Shown here piece after piece: positions 51,024-59,740 of a DNA stretch of 64,000 nucleotides. How positions within the stretch are numbered: position 1 is the first letter of the stretch; each line of letters opens with the position of its first letter. This DNA comes from UBA1275 sp002323515. Lineage in GTDB: Bacteria; Bacteroidota; Rhodothermia; Balneolales; Balneolaceae. The DNA lies in NCBI GenBank assembly GCA_964007875.1, contig CAXGAH010000005.1, forward strand, positions 62,001 to 126,000, read 5' to 3'. The position numbers and the translations under genes are program-made. The notes below the pieces were generated by a model. The model did not search any database, was not told where the DNA came from, and saw only the letters and a list, made by a program, of their open reading frames with translations.

Positions 51024-52205
51024 TTCTGCAGCTTGCTTACCCAGTCCAGTACTCAATGCCACTCCCATCCCACTTAACCCTACCGCCCAAACCATATTCT
51101 GGGAGGGTTCAGCTTTGATAATTGGATTTTTTTCAGGTGTGAAACCCATAATACCCGACCACTCATATTCCACCCCATGAGGATCAATCCCTAACACCTC
51201 GTTCATATACCCAAATAAGAAAGATTTTATATCTTTGTTAATACCAAATTGAGTGGTGTTTTCACCGGAAACATCCACATGCCTAGCTCCCCCCAACAAC
51301 AAACGATGTGCCCCAACATTTCGAAAATAAATGTATCCTTGGTGAGTATGAAAGGTTCCTTGCCATGGCTGAGAATCTAAAACTTTGGTAAGAAGCACCA
51401 AACCTCGCCCAGGGCTCACCGAAATATCTCTATCTAGTGATGTTGAAAACGCATTAGTTGCTAAAATGACTGATGAGCTATGAATCTGTCGATTATGTTG
51501 GCTAGGATCTTCTACTGTTAAACATACGCCATTCGCTTTTTTCGACACATCTACTAAACTCTGCCCCCAAGCCAAGCTTATCCCCATCTGCTCACACAAT
51601 TGCGCAAATCCAGACCACGCCTTTGCGGGTTGAAGTTGTCCCTCTCTCGGCATAAAAATAGCTGAGTAGTCATTGATGGTTGTTGGTTTGTACCAATTAT
51701 CTAGACCAGTTCTTTTTTTTAAAGCTGTATTACAATGAGCCAAATGAGTCAATACCCTCTCAAATTCTGCCTCATCAGTAAATAGTTCGTGCCCACCCAA
51801 AGGTTCATATCCTATAGCTACATCACCCAGAATACTTCTTAGCAAGGATAAACCCAGCCAACGTTCATGCATTCGATCCCATACGTGCTCCGGCCGTTCT
51901 AACTGGCTGTCAGCGATAAATTCCCCTATCGTACCAATGCAAGCAAAGCCTGCATTCCTGGTACTCGCCCCCAATGGAGGAAGGTGACGATCAATAAGAG
52001 CAATTTTGGCGGTTGGATGTATTTTAGCTAAATGATAGGCCGCTGATAGACCTGTAAATCCTGCTCCAACTACAACAAAATCATAGTTTTTTTCCAATGG
52101 TTTGTACGCCAGATAACTGGTTAATGTTTGATCCCAACCCAACTCTCTTTCCCAGTATGACCACTCAATATGGCTAGGGCGGTGAACGGATTTTTGCACA
52201 CTCAT
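51012..52205 (-). CDS. FAD-dependent DAO-family oxidoreductase
   Basis: A 397-residue flavoprotein. The N-terminal dinucleotide-binding motif is FVVVGAGFTGLSAAYHLAK (near 43-61), with the acidic end IALIDR for the ribose. The mid region is DAO-like and the C-terminal AVGLSGMGVALSTGLGK is the second FAD segment. It resembles D-amino-acid dehydrogenase, glycine or sarcosine oxidase and gamma-glutamylputrescine oxidase. The first 30 residues (WSYWERELGWDQTLTSYL) match none of them exactly. It is 15 bases after the M20 amidohydrolase gene, so the two may handle one amino-acid derivative. Confidence 0.85.
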   Translation of the reverse strand: MSVQKSVHRPSHIEWSYWERELGWDQTLTSYLAYKPLEKNYDFVVVGAGFTGLSAAYHLAKIHPTAKIALIDRHLPPLGASTRNAGFACIGTIGEFIADSQLERPEHVWDRMHERWLGLSLLRSILGDVAIGYEPLGGHELFTDEAEFERVLTHLAHCNTALKKRTGLDNWYKPTTINDYSAIFMPREGQLQPAKAWSGFAQLCEQMGISLAWGQSLVDVSKKANGVCLTVEDPSQHNRQIHSSSVILATNAFSTSLDRDISVSPGRGLVLLTKVLDSQPWQGTFHTHQGYIYFRNVGAHRLLLGGARHVDVSGENTTQFGINKDIKSFLFGYMNEVLGIDPHGVEYEWSGIMGFTPEKNPIIKAEPSQNMVWAVGLSGMGVALSTGLGKQAAELVS

Positions 52206-52220
52206 TACATTACCTCAGGC

Positions 52221-53417
52221 TTATTCTTTCCCTGTTTCACCCGAACCGCCAATAGCTAATGATACCATTAAGGGCATTGCCGTTTCAAAAAAACCAGGAT
52301 CAACATTGTATTTTGGATGATGCCAAACATACTTTGAATCACTTTTTTGAGCCCCACTACCGACGAAGAAAAAAGCACCTGGAAAAAATTGCTGATAAAA
52401 CGAAAAATCCTCTCCAGCCATGATAGGACGTTCCATTTCTACGACCTTATCAGATGTAAATAAGTTCTTTGCATGATTAAGTACTTGTTTCGCTGCCCGC
52501 TCATCATTGATTACAGCAGGGTATCCTTTGTTAATTGTCAAGGAAATTTCAGCATCATAGGCTTGAGCAATACCCGCACAAATTTGGTGCATTCGCTTCT
52601 CAATACGCTTTACCGTAGCGCTAGAAAAGCTTCGTATAGTTCCCCATAATTGAAGCTTTTCCGGAATTATGTTGTGGGCCGTACCTCCCTCAATTCTGCC
52701 AATCGTTACCACTGCCGATTCTGTTGGATCAACGCTTCGACTTACAATAGTTTGAAAGGCGGAAATACATTCAGCTGCAATTACCACAGGATCAATGGCT
52801 TCATGAGGGCACGCCGCATGTCCACCAACCCCGCGAATAGTCACGTGAAACTCATCTGGAGCCGCCATTAATTCCCCTGGACGAGTGGTAATTGTTCCCA
52901 CTTTATGCGACGGAGAGGTATGCAGACCGAATATCTGCTGAATGGGATACTTTTGTAACCATCCTGTCTCACAAAGCAAACGCCCACCTCCTGGTAATGT
53001 TTCTTCACCGGGTTGGAAAATTAACAGCACTTTTCCCGATATATGGGAAGTATGTTTCGCCAATACTCGCGCGACTCCTAATAAATTAGCGGTATGCGCA
53101 TCATGACCGCAACAGTGGGCTATCCCTGGTCGCGTTGAAAAAAAATCAGTTTTAGCTTCGCCCTCCTCCTGTATGGGCAGCGCGTCGATATCTGCCCTCA
53201 AAGCAACTACTCTGTCCGACGCAATGTCGCCCTCAATTATTGCTATACAACCTGTGTCCAAAGGTCTTTCAACAACCAAACCTAGCTGCGTCAATTGCTG
53301 CTCAATATAGTTGGTTGTTTCAAATTCCTGATAACTCAGTTCGGGAAAACGATGCAGATATTCCCTTTCTTCATTAGCCTGTTTTAGATAAGGAGTACAC
53401 CACTGTTGAATGTTCAT
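52221..53417 (-). CDS. M20 family amidohydrolase / N-acyl-amino-acid deacylase
   Basis: A 398-residue zinc-dependent peptidase-fold enzyme. It has HRFPELSYQEFET (22-34), the metal-site Asp in LRADIDALPIQE, HCCGHDAHTANLLG near residue 101-114 with a Cys and two His for the metals, and a C-terminal HHPKYNVD with the last His. It resembles hippurate hydrolase, IAA-amino acid hydrolase and N-acyl-L-amino acid amidohydrolase. The substrate is unknown. It sits directly before the DAO-type oxidase, and together they could release and oxidise an amino acid. The gene is divergent from the beta-helix protein with 86 bases between starts. Confidence 0.9.
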   Translation of the reverse strand: MNIQQWCTPYLKQANEEREYLHRFPELSYQEFETTNYIEQQLTQLGLVVERPLDTGCIAIIEGDIASDRVVALRADIDALPIQEEGEAKTDFFSTRPGIAHCCGHDAHTANLLGVARVLAKHTSHISGKVLLIFQPGEETLPGGGRLLCETGWLQKYPIQQIFGLHTSPSHKVGTITTRPGELMAAPDEFHVTIRGVGGHAACPHEAIDPVVIAAECISAFQTIVSRSVDPTESAVVTIGRIEGGTAHNIIPEKLQLWGTIRSFSSATVKRIEKRMHQICAGIAQAYDAEISLTINKGYPAVINDERAAKQVLNHAKNLFTSDKVVEMERPIMAGEDFSFYQQFFPGAFFFVGSGAQKSDSKYVWHHPKYNVDPGFFETAMPLMVSLAIGGSGETGKE

Positions 53418-53503
53418 CGGTTAGTTGATATAGGAGTTGATTGGGCTGAAACTTTCGTACGAGTTATTCGTATGTTCTTATGCACTTATAATGTAGGAAA
53501 ACT

Positions 53504-54757
53504 ATGCGTTCATTTTCTTGGGAAATCTTTGTAGGGGCTATTCTGCTATTTTTTGTGGCTATACTAGTGAGCAACGAAAAAGAGGCAAAAGAAAGGCGTG
53601 AGGCAGGACTAGATGGAACGAAGAATATTTTCTCTGGGACTCAAAACCTAGAATCAAAAATTCAGCAAAAAGCCAGGGAAATAGAACAGAAAATTAAAGA
53701 GAACACAACGGGACGACTTTCCCAATCGCAGGCTCTTCAAACAATACCTAATCAATCTATAACAGGCACCCAGGATTCACCATCAATGTCTGAAGCGCGA
53801 TTGGGTCAATGGATCGAATCATCTCCTGGAATATATACCTTTTCGTCGGTACTCTCACTTAATAACAAGGAATCTCTTAGCATAGATATTCCTTTTGGTA
53901 GCTTAGAATTTAGTAGTGAGGCTAGTGGGAGTAAGGGGAAACCTCTACTTATTTTGACTGCTTCTGGAAAAATCCAGGACGCAAACTGGTTACAAAACCA
54001 ACTGAGTATTATTGATTCGAGTACTAATAGTGGGGTGAGGGTATTTATGAGTAAATCGGGAAATAAAACGTCTAATTTTCAACTCCAAGCAAGACTTATC
54101 ATTCCCGAAGAAACCAACGTGAATGCCAAAACACAAAGCGGACATATTGAATTATCAAACATAGCCGGTAAGCATTCCTTGAACACAAAAGGTGGGCATG
54201 TTGAAGTCGTGGATGTAAAAGGATCCTTAGAAGTTACATCTGGGGGTGGGCACATTGATGTATTGGATATGGAAGGAGACTTAGAACTATTTACCAAAGG
54301 AGGCCATATTACCCTAGAGAATGTATCTGGCAATATTAAGGCCACTACAAATGGGGGATATATAGATTTAGATGAGTTGGAAGGGAGTTTATGGGCGCTG
54401 ACAAAAGGAGGGAATATCACTGTTTCTATCGCACATGCAGGTGAGCGTGTCACCTTGATCACCGAAGCAGGTAATATTCGTTTATCAAGCTCGGAAACTA
54501 AACCCTATTTTTGTACAATGAATGCTAATGCAGGAATAAATTTCGGTAATTCGGCTATTGTTGGAAATCTTTTTGGTTCATTTACAGGTTTTTTATTTCC
54601 ACAAGAAAAACTAGATGACTATGCTAGTGATTTACAAAACTTATTTAACACCATGGATCTAAGTGCATTTGAAAATCCTACATATGGTAGTTTTGGAGTT
54701 TTACCTTTGGTTAACCTATCCGCAGAACTTGGCACTATTACGACTGAATTTGAGTGA
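53504..54757 (+). CDS. Membrane-anchored beta-helix repeat protein (DUF4097-like)
   Basis: A 417-residue protein with one N-terminal hydrophobic helix (7-23), an acidic-basic, probably coiled linker (26-100) and a repeat region. Five exact 18-residue units run from residue 210 to 299, each starting T/S-x-G/S-G-H/Y-I/V, then a 20-residue unit and a partial one to about 331. The consensus is [T/S]xGGH[I/V]xLxxVxGxL. Stacked 18-residue rungs are the pattern of DUF4097-type parallel beta helices. The C-terminal 85 residues have no repeat. It probably sits in the envelope facing the periplasm. Function is unknown. It is followed 6 bases later by mnmD. Confidence 0.75.
   Translation: MRSFSWEIFVGAILLFFVAILVSNEKEAKERREAGLDGTKNIFSGTQNLESKIQQKAREIEQKIKENTTGRLSQSQALQTIPNQSITGTQDSPSMSEARLGQWIESSPGIYTFSSVLSLNNKESLSIDIPFGSLEFSSEASGSKGKPLLILTASGKIQDANWLQNQLSIIDSSTNSGVRVFMSKSGNKTSNFQLQARLIIPEETNVNAKTQSGHIELSNIAGKHSLNTKGGHVEVVDVKGSLEVTSGGGHIDVLDMEGDLELFTKGGHITLENVSGNIKATTNGGYIDLDELEGSLWALTKGGNITVSIAHAGERVTLITEAGNIRLSSSETKPYFCTMNANAGINFGNSAIVGNLFGSFTGFLFPQEKLDDYASDLQNLFNTMDLSAFENPTYGSFGVLPLVNLSAELGTITTEFE
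54131..54495 (+). repeat. 54-base in-gene tandem repeat region (18-codon units)
   Basis: The region encodes five exact 18-codon units (54131-54400) then a 20-codon unit and a partial one. Conservation is at protein level (GGH with an I or V after it) and is weaker in DNA, so the repeat looks old and under selection rather than newly expanded. It codes the rungs of the beta helix. Confidence 0.7.
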
Positions 54758-54763
54758 TCTAGG

Positions 54764-55579
54764 ATGACAAAATTTGATCCTTTTGTAACCGAAGATGGGT
54801 CTTCTACCCTCTTTTCCAAACAGTATAATCAGTACTATCACAATCCGAACGGAGCCTTATCAGAGAGTCAAACGGTATTCATTGAGCGCCTGAATATTCA
54901 AGAACATCTGAAGGTACATAATGGGCAACTTAAGATTTTTGAAATGGGCTTTGGCACAGGGCTCAATTTCTTGTTGGCCGCCCAAGCGTTTTTGACGGCT
55001 TACCCCAACCTATTGGTTAAAGATGCAGCCGAATTGCATTTTTATTCGGTCGAAGCCTACCCCATTTCTGCCGAAGTTGCGGCAACGTTTCAGTATCCCA
55101 TTGTTTGGCAAAAAAATACGCTGACCGATTGGATTTCAACCAGTCTGAATGGAATTAAGAAGGGATGGAATCATCATCAACCAGAGGAGGATATTCCCAT
55201 TTTCTTACATTTGTATTGGGGTAATATTCAAGAGATCACCGAACTAAGTCCTCGTAATCAAGGTATCGATTTCTACTTTCACGATCCTTTTTCCATTCAG
55301 CAGAATCCAGAGTGTTGGGAACCAAGTATTTTTGAGCGTTACAAGAAATGGGGGCATACTCAAGCGAAAGTAAGTACCTATGCTGCTGCCACTCAAATTC
55401 GCGCAGCTATGGTCATTGCCGGCTGGCAAGTGTACAAAGCCACCGGAGCCCTTGGGAAAAGGGAAATGACTATAGCTAGTTTGGAAAAACTGCCCTATGA
55501 AGTCCTCCAAGACCAGCAGTTAAAAGCCTGTGATAACCAACGCTTAACCGAGCGTTGGAATGCAGGAGAATGGTTGTAA
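54764..55579 (+). CDS. mnmD: tRNA 5-methylaminomethyl-2-thiouridine methyltransferase, MnmD-like
   Basis: A 271-residue SAM-dependent methyltransferase of the DUF752/MnmD family. The SAM site is FEMGFGTGLNFLL near residue 64-76, and the family C-terminal segments FYFHDPFSIQQNPE, KVSTYAAATQIR and YKATGALGKREM are clear. It does the last methylation in making mnm5s2U in the tRNA wobble position. In E. coli this domain is fused to the MnmC oxidase; here it stands alone. The DAO-type oxidase upstream at 51012-52205 is a possible, but not adjacent, oxidase partner; I do not claim it. The gene is convergent with serA, 7 bases apart. Confidence 0.87.
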   Translation: MTKFDPFVTEDGSSTLFSKQYNQYYHNPNGALSESQTVFIERLNIQEHLKVHNGQLKIFEMGFGTGLNFLLAAQAFLTAYPNLLVKDAAELHFYSVEAYPISAEVAATFQYPIVWQKNTLTDWISTSLNGIKKGWNHHQPEEDIPIFLHLYWGNIQEITELSPRNQGIDFYFHDPFSIQQNPECWEPSIFERYKKWGHTQAKVSTYAAATQIRAAMVIAGWQVYKATGALGKREMTIASLEKLPYEVLQDQQLKACDNQRLTERWNAGEWL

Positions 55580-55586
55580 TCGGCAA

Positions 55587-57176
55587 TTAACTCAAAGAAA
55601 TAAAACGCGGGGCTTTTACGCCATCCATACCTTGGATGTTTTGCATTTCTTCTTGGCTTAGCTTACGGTCGACGGCTACTGCAGTAATCGCATTTGACCC
55701 TTTTGATGCTCGTCCTAAACTCAGCGCACCGATATTGATGGATTCCTCCGCCAAAGCACCACTTACCGAAGCCAACATACCTGGTTTATCCTCATTTTGA
55801 TAAAGTAATAGATCTCCTTCCAAACGCATTTCCAAACCATAACCATCAATGTCTACCACTCGAAAATCTCCATCACCAAATAGAGTAGCAGAAATACTTT
55901 TGTACTCTTCATTCTTAGGCATACGAATAGTGATCAAGTCTGAGAAGGTTTTAGTTTTGTTGGAAGTTACTTCCTTAATCTCGAAACCACGCTCGTCCGC
56001 ATAAATACGAGCGTTAATTAAATTAATGGAGTCATCGACATACTCACTAATAATTCCCTTAAGAATACCATCTGTAAGTACATCGGCGTATTTGGTGCAA
56101 TCCCCAGCGTATTCAAATTCTAATTCGCTGGTTTGTTCTGGTGATAATTGTACCATAGCCTTACCTAGTTTCTCTGCTAGAATTAGATATGGTTGGACCT
56201 CTTTGTTAGTTAAGAGTGCAATTGATTTACCGTTTATGCTGCCTTTATAGTTGGTATTCTCGAGCGCATCAGCCATCTGAGCAGCTATTTGTTCCGCTAC
56301 TTTTTCCTGAGCTTCCTCAGTAGATGCTCCCAAATGTGGTGTACAAATGACCTTTGGATGGGCTAACATCTGATAAATTTCTTCTGTAGGTGGTTCAGTT
56401 GAATACACATCCAAGGCAACACCCCCTAATACTCCCTCATCCAATAATTGAGCTAAGTCAGATTCCTCGTAAATTCCACCACGAGCACAGTTAACCAAGC
56501 GCATGCCTTTTTTAAGATTTTCTTTGTTTGCCAAAGAAATAAGACCTTTGGTCTTTTCGGTCAGTGGGGTGTGTACGGTCACATAGTCACTTGTGGAGAG
56601 AAGTTCTTCAAGCTCCACTAGCTTCACACCTAAGTTTTGAGCATGTTCTTGAGTAGAAAATGGGTCATATGAAATAATCTCCATCCCAAAAACCTTCATT
56701 CTCCTAGCAACCTCGGATCCAATTTTCCCCAAGCCCACAACACCTAAAGTCTTTCCGTGAACTTCGATCCCCATATATGCCTTTCGATTCCATCCTCCTC
56801 CTTTTACCGTTTGCACTGCTTCTGGGATATTTCGTGACATCGCAATGATTAACCCGCAGGTGTGTTCTGCAGTTGAAATGGTATTTCCATCAGGAGTATT
56901 CATGACTAGTACACCTTTTGCAGTAGAAGCAGGGATGTCTATATTATCAATCCCTACCCCTGCGCGACCAATAACTTTAAGTTTTGGGGCATGTTGCAGA
57001 AGTTCAGAAGTAACCTTGGTAGCACTTCGGACAACAAGTCCATCATATTCACCAATACATGCATTCAATTCTTCAAGTGTAAGGGTACCGGGTTGTAACG
57101 CTTTAATACCACGTTGTTCAAAAACGTGTTTACATACTGAGTCTACATTATCGAGGAGGAGTACAGAAAATGACAT
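55587..57176 (-). CDS. serA: D-3-phosphoglycerate dehydrogenase, long form
   Basis: A 529-residue NAD enzyme, first step of serine synthesis. The substrate/NAD core has GRAGVGIDNIDIPAST near residue 72, GLGKIGSEVARRM near 148-160, CARGGIYEE near 229-237 and the catalytic His in CTPHLGASTEEAQ near 277. The intervening ASB domain and a C-terminal ACT domain (GDLLLYQNEDKPGMLASVSGAL region, split LYQNEDKPGML) are present, so it is the long, serine-controlled form. It stands alone upstream of mnmD (convergent). Confidence 0.96.
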   Translation of the reverse strand: MSFSVLLLDNVDSVCKHVFEQRGIKALQPGTLTLEELNACIGEYDGLVVRSATKVTSELLQHAPKLKVIGRAGVGIDNIDIPASTAKGVLVMNTPDGNTISTAEHTCGLIIAMSRNIPEAVQTVKGGGWNRKAYMGIEVHGKTLGVVGLGKIGSEVARRMKVFGMEIISYDPFSTQEHAQNLGVKLVELEELLSTSDYVTVHTPLTEKTKGLISLANKENLKKGMRLVNCARGGIYEESDLAQLLDEGVLGGVALDVYSTEPPTEEIYQMLAHPKVICTPHLGASTEEAQEKVAEQIAAQMADALENTNYKGSINGKSIALLTNKEVQPYLILAEKLGKAMVQLSPEQTSELEFEYAGDCTKYADVLTDGILKGIISEYVDDSINLINARIYADERGFEIKEVTSNKTKTFSDLITIRMPKNEEYKSISATLFGDGDFRVVDIDGYGLEMRLEGDLLLYQNEDKPGMLASVSGALAEESINIGALSLGRASKGSNAITAVAVDRKLSQEEMQNIQGMDGVKAPRFISLS

Positions 57177-57272
57177 GATGAGGCTTCGTGAGAGTTATTA
57201 ATTGTGAAATAAATTTTGATAGATAAAATGGTATGATCGGAGAAATTACGCCATAATTATTTAACAGTTCCA

Positions 57273-57860
57273 TTAATCGACAAATTCCCTAATTAGTTCT
57301 TTAATATCGGCAATTCCATCCCTATTCTCAGCAGAATATGAAAGAATGGGAACCTCTATATTCATGTTATAAAGCAACTTTTTTAGACTTGATTGTGCTT
57401 GTTGCACTTTATTTTTTGAGATTTTATCCGCTTTTGAAAGCACTACTGAGAAAGGAATCTGTTCAGTAGCTAACCAGTAAAAAAAATCTTCATCTAGTGC
57501 CGAGGGTGGATGTCTTGCATCTATTACGTGGAGAACTAAACGAAGTGTTTCTCGCTGAATTAAATAAACTCGTATGTTTTCTCCCCAACGTTCTCGCTCT
57601 TTCTTAGGTACTTTAGCGTACCCATAGCCTGGTAAATCAACAAGGTAGCATGTCTCACCCACTTTATAATAGTTCATCTGCTGGGTTTTACCTGGCACAT
57701 TGGAAGTACGAGCTAAATTTTTTCTTTTGAGCAAAGCATTGATTAACGATGACTTCCCCACATTAGACCTACCGGCAAAACAAAACTCGGGTAAGTCCAT
57801 TGGTGGGCAGTCTTCTAATCGCGGTGCGCTAGTAATAAACGTTGCGGGATCATTAAACAT
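57273..57860 (-). CDS. engB: Ribosome-assembly GTPase EngB (YsxC/YihA)
   Basis: A 195-residue TrmE-Era-EngA-EngB-type GTPase needed for large-subunit assembly. G1 is GRSNVGKSSL near residue 30-39, G2 with a Thr follows in GKTQQMNYY, G3 is DLPGYGYAK near 74-82, and G4 is SKADK near 140. It lies 23 bases after purF on the same strand and is co-transcribed, then 96 bases before serA. Confidence 0.95.
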   Translation of the reverse strand: MFNDPATFITSAPRLEDCPPMDLPEFCFAGRSNVGKSSLINALLKRKNLARTSNVPGKTQQMNYYKVGETCYLVDLPGYGYAKVPKKERERWGENIRVYLIQRETLRLVLHVIDARHPPSALDEDFFYWLATEQIPFSVVLSKADKISKNKVQQAQSSLKKLLYNMNIEVPILSYSAENRDGIADIKELIREFVD

Positions 57861-57883
57861 GCCAAGTAATCCTGCTAAAGGTG

Positions 57884-59395
57884 TTATACCAGCTCATTTT
57901 CTTCTTTTTCAGCTCCGAAATTAACTGGAACCGGATACTTAGAGGTAAAGCAAGCGGTGCAATAATCATTATCTGAAGGGTTGGCCTCCTTCACTGCGTT
58001 TACTAATCCATCCGGAGACAAATATCGAAGACTATCCACTCCAATCTCTTCGGCTATTTTAACAATGTCCCGATCAAATCGATTGGCAATGAGTTCCTCA
58101 GGTGATGGAAAATCCATCCCATAATAACAAGGACTAATAATAGGTGGAGAGCTCACCAGAAAATGAATTTCTGCAGGATTACACTCTCGAATCATATTAA
58201 CCAGATACTGGGAAGTAGTACCCCTAACAATACTGTCATCGACGATAATGACCGAGCGTCCTTCTATCACTCCTTTCACAGGGTTGAATTTTGTACGTAC
58301 TTTTTGTTCTCGAGATTTTTGCCCTGGGGATATAAAGGTTCTGCCTACATAATGATTTCGAATAAGGCCTATATCATATTTACAGTCGAAGCCCATTTTT
58401 TGGTTTTCACTAGCATACCCTATAGCAGCAGTATTTGAGGAATCAGGAACAGAAATAATAACAGGTTTACTTCCAGTCTCTTTTTGGACTACTTCATGAA
58501 TAGGATGTTCCTTTGCTAGGGCTTTACCTAGATTCCGACGAATCTTATCCACCATCTCACCAAAAATCATACTGTCGGGTCGGGAAAAATATACATACTC
58601 AAAAATACACTGTGAGGTTGCAGTCCCATCTTTAGGTGAAATATGATAGGAAGTTAACTCTGAAGGACTAAGGCCTTTCTCATTTGCGTTATGAGGAATA
58701 ACCAATACCTCCCCTGCCTCAACATCTCTCACATAGTCTGCTCCTATAATATCGAAAGCGCAAGTCTCAGAGGCTACACAATAGGCTCCATCTTTAACTC
58801 CTAGAGCTAGAGGCCGAAACCCATTCGGGTCTCGTACGGCAACCAAGCCCTCGTCAGTAAGTATGACCAAGCAAAAGGCTCCTTCAATCTGACCTAAAGC
58901 ATCTAAGATTTGATCCATTTGCTGCTCTTTCTTGCTTTGAGCAATCAAATGCAGAATAAGCTCGGTGTCAGAAGTACTCTGAAACAACACCCCATTTTTG
59001 GTAAATGATTCTCTTATTTGCTTCGCATTCGAGAGATTTCCATTATGCCCAATGGCAATATTGCCGGATCGATAATGTACCCTAAACGGCTGTATATTGG
59101 CCGGGTTTTTGGATGATCCCGAAGTAGAATACCGATTATGCCCAATTGCGGAGCGCCCTTTCAGAATTTTTTTAAAAATTTTGGGCTTATCAAACACACT
59201 TAAAACTAATCCAAAATCTTTGTAGGTCGGCATGACTTTTCGCCCTTTATCCTCATCAAAATATGAGGTAACTATCCCTGCCGATTCCTGACCCCGGTGC
59301 TGCAAGGAATGCAGACCATAATAACTGAGTAAAGCTGCCTCTGGGTGATCGGCTATTCCAAAAATACCACAGTATTCACGTGGCTTATCGCTCAT
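57884..59395 (-). CDS. purF: Amidophosphoribosyltransferase, iron-sulfur type
   Basis: A 503-residue enzyme that starts purine synthesis by moving ammonia from glutamine to PRPP. The N-terminal glutaminase has its nucleophile Cys9 after an 8-residue propeptide (MSDKPREYC). GHNRYSTSG and GHNGNL are kept. The PRPP site is VIIVDDSIVRGTTS near residue 373. The cysteines expected to bind a 4Fe-4S cluster are visible (CIFEYVYF, PCYYG and YCTACFT near the C-terminus), as in the Bacillus enzyme. The region before it holds a TAAGTTTG promoter-like box, and engB follows it. Confidence 0.96.
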   Translation of the reverse strand: MSDKPREYCGIFGIADHPEAALLSYYGLHSLQHRGQESAGIVTSYFDEDKGRKVMPTYKDFGLVLSVFDKPKIFKKILKGRSAIGHNRYSTSGSSKNPANIQPFRVHYRSGNIAIGHNGNLSNAKQIRESFTKNGVLFQSTSDTELILHLIAQSKKEQQMDQILDALGQIEGAFCLVILTDEGLVAVRDPNGFRPLALGVKDGAYCVASETCAFDIIGADYVRDVEAGEVLVIPHNANEKGLSPSELTSYHISPKDGTATSQCIFEYVYFSRPDSMIFGEMVDKIRRNLGKALAKEHPIHEVVQKETGSKPVIISVPDSSNTAAIGYASENQKMGFDCKYDIGLIRNHYVGRTFISPGQKSREQKVRTKFNPVKGVIEGRSVIIVDDSIVRGTTSQYLVNMIRECNPAEIHFLVSSPPIISPCYYGMDFPSPEELIANRFDRDIVKIAEEIGVDSLRYLSPDGLVNAVKEANPSDNDYCTACFTSKYPVPVNFGAEKEENELV

Positions 59396-59432
59396 CGTTT
59401 CTCCAACTGATTTTAAGTTGCCTAAAGATAAC

Positions 59433-59440
59433 CAAACTTA
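59433..59440 (-). promoter_or_regulatory. Candidate purF promoter -7 box
   Basis: TAAGTTTG on the minus strand fits the Bacteroidota -7 consensus TAnnTTTG. It is about 38 bases upstream of the purF start. A CAAA at 59456-59459 (TTTG on the minus strand) could be the -33 box, but the 15-base spacing is short of the usual 19 or so. No experimental start is known. Confidence 0.4.
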
Positions 59441-59650
59441 TGGAGTTACTCGCATCAAATTATCCACAACATATCACCACTTTAACCACTATTCTTTCTG
59501 GTTGATGTATGTCATGCTAGACATTTTGAGTATTCCACGCCATATTAGATTTTTGCTAACCAATTCAACTTAGTTGAAAAATTACGTTAAGCGGACTTGC
59601 TTATTTGTGAGATTGCGATAAATTATTACGATGAACCTAAATCGGACCTG

Positions 59651-59667
59651 AGACTATTAAATGGTCT
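59651..59667. repeat. 17-base imperfect palindrome upstream of the BNR-protein gene
   Basis: AGACTATTAAATGGTCT is symmetrical around a central A, with only one T-G non-Watson-Crick pair in the arms. It lies about 73 bases before the BNR gene start, so it is a fair operator candidate. No second copy is visible in the window. Confidence 0.35.
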
Positions 59668-59740
59668 TCAAAATTAGCTGTTAAGTTGCTTATTTATGCT
59701 ATTATGCGTCCACTAACGTAACACTAAGACATATAATTCT

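Larger units (their letters stand above)
59396..59740. other. 345-base intergenic region between divergent purF and BNR-protein genes
   Basis: The region must carry promoters for both divergent genes. It has one TAAGTTTG box for purF (59433-59440), one TTATCCACA DnaA-box-like nonamer at 59460-59468 that is single, a small hairpin TTCAAC-TTA-GTTGAA at 59564-59578, and a 17-base imperfect palindrome at 59651-59667. I see no ORF, riboswitch or RNA gene. Confidence 0.6.

Noticed and set aside
59460..59468. A perfect TTATCCACA DnaA box upstream of purF, which might suggest an origin of replication
   Set aside because: It is a single box. No second box, AT-rich unwinding element or dnaA, dnaN or gyrB gene is near, so it is most likely chance or a DnaA-regulated site at most.
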